Shown here: piece by piece, positions 5,874-8,510 of the stretch
Layout: every line of letters begins with the position of its first letter
Numbering within the stretch: the first letter of the stretch is position 1
Assembly: GCA_934394855.1 (NCBI GenBank)
Contig: CAKRRH010000039.1
Location: forward strand, 1 to 8,510
Source: an uncultured Eubacteriales bacterium
GTDB taxonomy: Bacteria > Bacillota > Clostridia > Oscillospirales > Acutalibacteraceae
Direction of reading: 5' to 3'
Length of the DNA: 8,510 bases
Translations under genes and position numbers: made by a program
The notes under the pieces: generated by a model
Database searches by the model: none
Told to the model about the DNA's origin: nothing
Seen by the model: only the letters and a program-made list of their open reading frames with translations

Positions 5874-7190
5874 TCAATCGGTATAAAGCACGATTCCGCA
5901 ACAGAACATTTTGCCCTCGTCGTAATAGTCGCACAGACCGTGATATTTCTTGACGATATTTTTGATGATTTTTGTGCCGATTCCGTGATTTTGTTTGTCG
6001 CCTTTGTTAGTTTCAAGCTCAGGATTATTGCTCATAACCGGAACCTCAACGGTATTCTTGATCAAAATAATTACATCGCTTTCGCTGTAATGAAGCTCAA
6101 AATAAATACGCCGTTCCTTGCATTTTTTGCACCCCTCGATCGCGTTGTCGAACAGGTTTCCGAGCAGATTGCTCATGTCAAGCGGGTCAACGCTGTCGGT
6201 CACTTCCGAAATATTCAGCGAAACCTCGACTCGCTCATCATATGCCTTTGCAAGCTTGCTGTTCAGCACCGCGTCAATATATGTATTATTTGTTGAAACC
6301 TGCTTTTTTGACGAGTTCAGCTTTTTGACATATTTGTCTATGTAGTTGTTGATCTCTTCATATTCGTGATTTTCGGACAGCACGCGAATTACATTGAGCA
6401 TATTTTTAATATCGTGACGAAAGTGTCTGATTTCCTGATATTGCGTTGCGATCTCTTCATCCTTTGCGGCCTGAAGCTTGATCTGCTGTTTTAAAAGGCT
6501 GTTTTCAAGCTCGGCTTGATTTGACCTGCTTTGACGCACCAGCATGATGTTGGTGATGATGCTGATCGTGATCGCGCCCATTGCCGCAAGCATTATCCAA
6601 ATTCGGTTGATGTCAATGTTTTCGTTCATTGAGATAAGACCGATCATCAGTACAACAAAAATCGACAACACCGACACAAGTGCTAACATGATCCATTCGA
6701 TTTTGCTGAAATATTGCTTTTTCACTCTCATGAAGTTAAGCATCAACAGCAAAATGAAGGTCAGAACCATCTGAGTCAGCACAAGCGATATTGCGCTGTA
6801 TAGATTATGACTGTATACAAGCTCGGTCATCGGCTTGTTTTGCACAAATGTTGATAAAAACAGTGTCAGCACTTCTGAAAACGCCATTGCCGCAGATGGC
6901 ACGAAGGATACAAGTATCTTTTTAAACAGCGTGCCTTTCAGGAAATGCCCTGTAATCAGCAGCAACAGAATGAAATCTGCAACCAAACCGTAATAGGGAA
7001 ATTTAAAAAACAGGGAGAAGATTATTGAGAGCGTCAAAAACAGGGCAAACGAGCCGTGGGCGGCTATTTTGAAGCGGTATCCCTCATATCTTGCGGGGAG
7101 TGAGGAGAACACGAAATAGATTATGATGAATGACTTATAGAAATCAATTATGATTGATAAAACAAGCCAAACTGCGGGCGTCAGCTCCAT
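5874..7190 (-). CDS. AgrC-like membrane sensor histidine kinase (GHKL, HPK10 type)
   Basis: A 438-residue sensor kinase predicted to phosphorylate the response regulator encoded just upstream. The N-terminal 217 residues form six or seven hydrophobic segments (about 6-28, 41-62, 66-84, 91-115, 131-153, 165-188, 196-217) with no large outside domain, as in peptide-sensing AgrC-type kinases. A coiled-coil linker (about 221-255) leads to the phosphoacceptor motif FRHDIKN with His259, the N-box NLFDNA (345-350), and the G-box HGIGT (402-406). The D-box between is poorly defined, which is normal in this subfamily. ATG at 7190-7188 is used. GGAGG lies inside the end of the regulator gene, and the regulator's TGA is separated from this ATG by three bases, so translation is likely coupled. 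The ligand is unknown; no agrB or agrD-like gene is present nearby. Confidence 0.93.
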   Translation of the reverse strand: MELTPAVWLVLSIIIDFYKSFIIIYFVFSSLPARYEGYRFKIAAHGSFALFLTLSIIFSLFFKFPYYGLVADFILLLLITGHFLKGTLFKKILVSFVPSAAMAFSEVLTLFLSTFVQNKPMTELVYSHNLYSAISLVLTQMVLTFILLLMLNFMRVKKQYFSKIEWIMLALVSVLSIFVVLMIGLISMNENIDINRIWIMLAAMGAITISIITNIMLVRQSRSNQAELENSLLKQQIKLQAAKDEEIATQYQEIRHFRHDIKNMLNVIRVLSENHEYEEINNYIDKYVKKLNSSKKQVSTNNTYIDAVLNSKLAKAYDERVEVSLNISEVTDSVDPLDMSNLLGNLFDNAIEGCKKCKERRIYFELHYSESDVIILIKNTVEVPVMSNNPELETNKGDKQNHGIGTKIIKNIVKKYHGLCDYYDEGKMFCCGIVLYTD

Positions 7191-7193
7191 TTG

Positions 7194-7922
7194 TCAGTGC
7201 CTCCTGAATTTGTTATAAGCGTCGGTTGCGTCGGTTTTATACATTCGGCTTATCGGGATCTTTTCGCCCGAAGTCAGCACGATCGTGTCGATCAGAGCGT
7301 CAAATTTTTTGATATTCGTCATGTTTACGATATATTGCTTTTGCACTCTCACAAAGCCGCAATCCAGAAGCTCGTCAGCGGCGGCTGAAATCGATTTGCG
7401 TTCGCAAAGCGATTCGGCAGCGTCGTTTTGCAAATAATATTCAAGATAATGTCCGTTGCTTTTGATATATTTAATATTCTTCAAAACCACCGGGGTTGCA
7501 CCGTTCATGCAATCGTCTACCTTAATTACCTTGAACTGTCTGAAATGACGAAGCAAAAGGGAAGTGATTCGGTTGATTTCGGCTTCCATTTGCTTCGGAG
7601 TGTCTTTGATTATGAAATTATACGGCTGAAAATTCATGCTTTGATGAATTAAATCAGTTCGTGATGAAATAAAAACGATGTAAGTATCATAACTGTTGTT
7701 TCGCAAATGATCTGCGATGTCAAAGCCTGAAAATCCCGGCATGGATATATCAAGGAATATGATGTCAAAATGGCGTGATTTTGTCGCAAGCAGCATTTTT
7801 TCGCTTTCCGAAAACAGCGATATGCTCGCTCTCATGTTGTTCTTGTTCAGACAGTCAAGCAGTTTTTCTTTAATAAACGACAAAATCGGTTCTTCATCGT
7901 CACAAATTGCAATGCTGATCAT
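7194..7922 (-). CDS. LytTR-family response regulator (AgrA/LytR type)
   Basis: A 242-residue DNA-binding response regulator with an N-terminal receiver and a C-terminal LytTR domain. The receiver (1-120) has the acidic pair D8/D9, the phosphorylation site D58 in FLDISMPGFSG, S86 as the conserved Ser/Thr, and K106. The LytTR domain (about 130-240) shows IKYIKSNGHYLEYYL (150-164), GFVRVQKQYIVNM (189-201) and the end motif LTSGEKIPISRMY (216-228). LytTR proteins bind pairs of 9-bp direct repeats about two helical turns apart, and a pair with that spacing lies just upstream (8014-8045). ATG at 7922-7920 is the canonical MISIAICDDE start. The AAGGA ribosome binding site (7936-7940) has a rather long 13-base gap. 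It is the first gene of a two-gene operon with the kinase. In-window targets are predicted, not known. Confidence 0.94.
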   Translation of the reverse strand: MISIAICDDEEPILSFIKEKLLDCLNKNNMRASISLFSESEKMLLATKSRHFDIIFLDISMPGFSGFDIADHLRNNSYDTYIVFISSRTDLIHQSMNFQPYNFIIKDTPKQMEAEINRITSLLLRHFRQFKVIKVDDCMNGATPVVLKNIKYIKSNGHYLEYYLQNDAAESLCERKSISAAADELLDCGFVRVQKQYIVNMTNIKKFDALIDTIVLTSGEKIPISRMYKTDATDAYNKFRRH

Positions 7923-7993
7923 AAATAAAGTGCAGTCCTTTTAATAGTGTAATAGCTCAATGATTCTTCCAAATCATGTGATTTTGTTGGAAA

Positions 7994-8023
7994 ATGTTAT
8001 GCGATTTAATAATTTCGTGACAA
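7994..8023 (-). promoter_or_regulatory. Candidate promoter of the regulator-kinase operon
   Basis: On the minus strand, TTGTCA (8023-8018) and TAACAT (7999-7994) are separated by 18 bp. The RNA would start near 7987 and have a leader of about 65 nt. The -35 lies within the nearer of the two LytTR-like repeats, so a bound regulator might block or reshape expression of its own operon. The match is moderate and other AT-rich hexamers nearby could serve. Confidence 0.45.
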
Positions 8024-8045
8024 ATATGTTCGTTTTGTGACTAAT
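8014..8045. promoter_or_regulatory. Direct-repeat pair, candidate LytTR response-regulator binding site
   Basis: TTCGTGACAAAT (8014-8025) and TTTGTGACTAAT (8034-8045) agree at 10 of 12 positions and are exactly 20 bp apart, or two turns of DNA. The core TTCGTGACA partly resembles the TACGTTAAT repeat of LytTR-bound bacteriocin promoters. The pair sits immediately upstream of the rightward -35 (8049), with half-sites centred about 44 and 64 bp before the predicted RNA start. It also overlaps the -35 of the leftward operon promoter. Binding by this regulator is inference from position and spacing. Confidence 0.5.
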
Positions 8046-8048
8046 TGA

Positions 8049-8077
8049 TTGACCGAACAAGGCACGATTGTTATAAT
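8049..8077 (+). promoter_or_regulatory. Strong rightward promoter divergent from the regulator operon
   Basis: TTGACC (8049-8054) and a consensus TATAAT (8072-8077) are separated by the optimal 17 bp. This is the best sigma-A match in the window. It predicts an RNA starting near 8084 and reading through the non-coding right flank. No intact gene follows within the window. Confidence 0.7.
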
Positions 8078-8191
8078 GATTACAGTAACAGAAAAACATA
8101 TTTTATTGATTTAATTATAAAGCACCGATTTTGATTTGTCAATAAAGTACGACATATCTTTACATAATTCTGGAAATTTCTGTTGCTATGA

Positions 8192-8380
8192 ATCAGTGGA
8201 AAGGGAGGCCGCAAGTATGACCCACAGTATCGAAAGCTGACGCTTAATCGAACAGTGACAAAAACATACATGCAGCTGATAATGGGATTTTCCCTTGTCA
8301 GTCCAAACGGCGAGGGAATTGATCTTAAATCGAAACCACAAGCGACAAATCAATACGCCAAGATTTTGTCGCAACATTAA
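8192..8380 (+). pseudogene. Open frame without a usable start, possible broken small gene
   Basis: This frame has 62 sense codons before TAA at 8378-8380. The translation looks protein-like, with segments such as GRKYDPQYRKLTL and SPNGEGIDLKSKPQ, but there is no ATG, GTG or TTG in its first 21 codons. The first candidates (GTG 8255, ATG 8270) lack a ribosome binding site. A good GGGAGG (8203-8208) sits eight bases before an ATG at 8217 in a different frame, which stops at 8238-8240. A one-base insertion between would join that ATG to this frame, giving about 53 residues. I recognise no family. It may be a frameshifted small gene, a decayed fragment or chance. Confidence 0.25.
8217..8240 (+). 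other. Seven-codon mini-ORF with a strong ribosome binding site
   Basis: ATG at 8217 follows GGGAGG (8203-8208) by eight bases, a spacing as good as that of any gene in the window, yet TGA at 8238-8240 ends the frame after MTHSIES. A second mini-ORF (ATG 8188, ten codons) ends in the overlapping ATGA at 8217-8220. The mini-ORF may be a regulatory upstream peptide, the start of a frameshifted gene, or a chance purine-rich match. Confidence 0.25.
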
Positions 8381-8484
8381 ATTTGCTAATTACACTTCTT
8401 TCATGTTTTTCTTTCTTTGTTTTAGGATCTAGTCCATCTTAAAACAAACTCGTCAGATGAAATTACGCCTTTTATTTGACGATG

Positions 8485-8509
8485 AAAAAAGCGACCGGTT
8501 CTCCGGTCG
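8485..8509 (-). terminator. Terminator hairpin at the right edge
   Basis: CGACCGG (8492-8498) and CCGGTCG (8503-8509) form a 7-bp GC-rich stem with a TTCT loop. Read leftward the stem is followed by C and then six Ts (complement of 8485-8490), a textbook intrinsic terminator for a leftward gene lying beyond the window. If Ts also follow base 8510 it would be bidirectional and would end the rightward RNA from 8084. Confidence 0.75.
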
Positions 8510-8510
8510 A

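Larger units (their letters stand above)
8084..8510 (+). ncRNA. Predicted transcribed region of about 425 nt with little coding capacity
   Basis: This stretch follows the strong promoter at 8049-8077 and runs to a hairpin at the window edge. I find no intact gene of normal size on either strand. It contains local hairpins: GGGA-TTT-TCCC (8284-8294), whose loop and arm expose UCCC; AAGC-TGAC-GCTT (8234-8245); and a 10-bp stem with one bulge (8342-8351 with 8362-8372, 10-nt loop). A purine-rich GGGAGG (8203-8208) could pair with the UCCC element. It could be a regulatory RNA, a long leader for a gene beyond the edge, or a repeat element shared with other loci. I matched no known riboswitch, 6S, SRP, tmRNA or RNase P consensus. 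The exact ends are unknown. Confidence 0.3.

Noticed and set aside
5772..6296. Open frame of 174 codons on the plus strand across the kinase gene
   Set aside because: It runs antisense to the kinase ATP-binding domain, crosses the terminator hairpin, and lacks a ribosome binding site and recognisable motifs.
8136..8240. TTG-initiated 34-residue frame ending at the same stop as the mini-ORF
   Set aside because: No ribosome binding site precedes the TTG and the product has no recognisable features. Only the internal ATG 8217 has a start signal.
8229..8335. Three copies of ATCGAA as a repeat array
   Set aside because: Copies at 8229, 8247 and 8329 are only six bases with unequal spacing. There is no CRISPR-like periodicity, and none is found elsewhere in the window.
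8186..8377. Minus-strand open frame of 63 codons in the right flank
   Set aside because: It is codon-aligned antisense to the plus-strand open frame, its ATG has no ribosome binding site, and its Cys/Trp-rich product is typical of a shadow frame.
8160..8400. Known riboswitch or T-box in the right flank
   Set aside because: I looked for T-box, SAM, glycine, lysine, cobalamin, c-di-GMP, guanidine and purine consensus strings. The purine-rich GGGAGG and scattered hairpins do not match any of them.

Overview
The window looks like a chromosomal segment of a low-to-moderate GC Bacillota, most likely a gut-type Clostridia/Oscillospirales organism. This rests on AT-rich intergenic DNA, TTG starts behind strong GGAGG-type ribosome binding sites, a 391-residue CCA-adding enzyme without a visible HD domain, an AgrC/AgrA-type two-component pair, and an F420-ligase-like protein of a kind I associate with Clostridia. 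No database search was possible, so the taxonomic placement is inference.

Layout. Bases 1-278 hold little: an open frame to 75 that may be the tail of a transposase, a long inverted repeat, and a perfect 17-bp-arm palindrome downstream of the first leftward gene. Bases 279-3078 are a leftward two-gene unit, cca (tRNA CCA-adding enzyme) followed 40 bp later by an OppA-like lipoprotein with a TTG start. A 140-bp divergent promoter region separates cca from rightward murC, whose real start is a TTG at 3219. After murC come a separately promoted 87-residue protein of unknown function, a clear terminator, and an F420-0:glutamate-ligase-like gene (5054-5806). A terminator at 5829-5857 separates these from a leftward operon (7922 to 5874) encoding a LytTR response regulator and an AgrC-like membrane histidine kinase, with 3 bp between stop and start.

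Bases 7923-8510 contain no convincing intact gene and are the most interesting part. Two near-identical 12-bp direct repeats exactly 20 bp apart (8014-8045) lie between a leftward promoter for the regulator operon and a near-consensus rightward sigma-A promoter (8049-8077). The rightward promoter would make an RNA crossing about 425 nt with little coding capacity and ending at a hairpin on the window edge. This resembles the staphylococcal agr layout, in which AgrA sites sit between the agr operon promoter and the RNAIII promoter. There is, however, no agrB/agrD here, and the RNA and its regulation are predictions. A strong ribosome binding site and ATG inside this RNA open a frame of only seven codons, while the adjacent frame stays open for about 47 more codons, which may be a broken small gene.

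Functionally, cca and murC are housekeeping genes (tRNA maturation, peptidoglycan precursor synthesis). The lipoprotein has no transporter partners in view. The two-component system has its sensor and regulator but no visible signal gene. The two unknowns between murC and the kinase operon are separated by a terminator and probably unrelated to each other.
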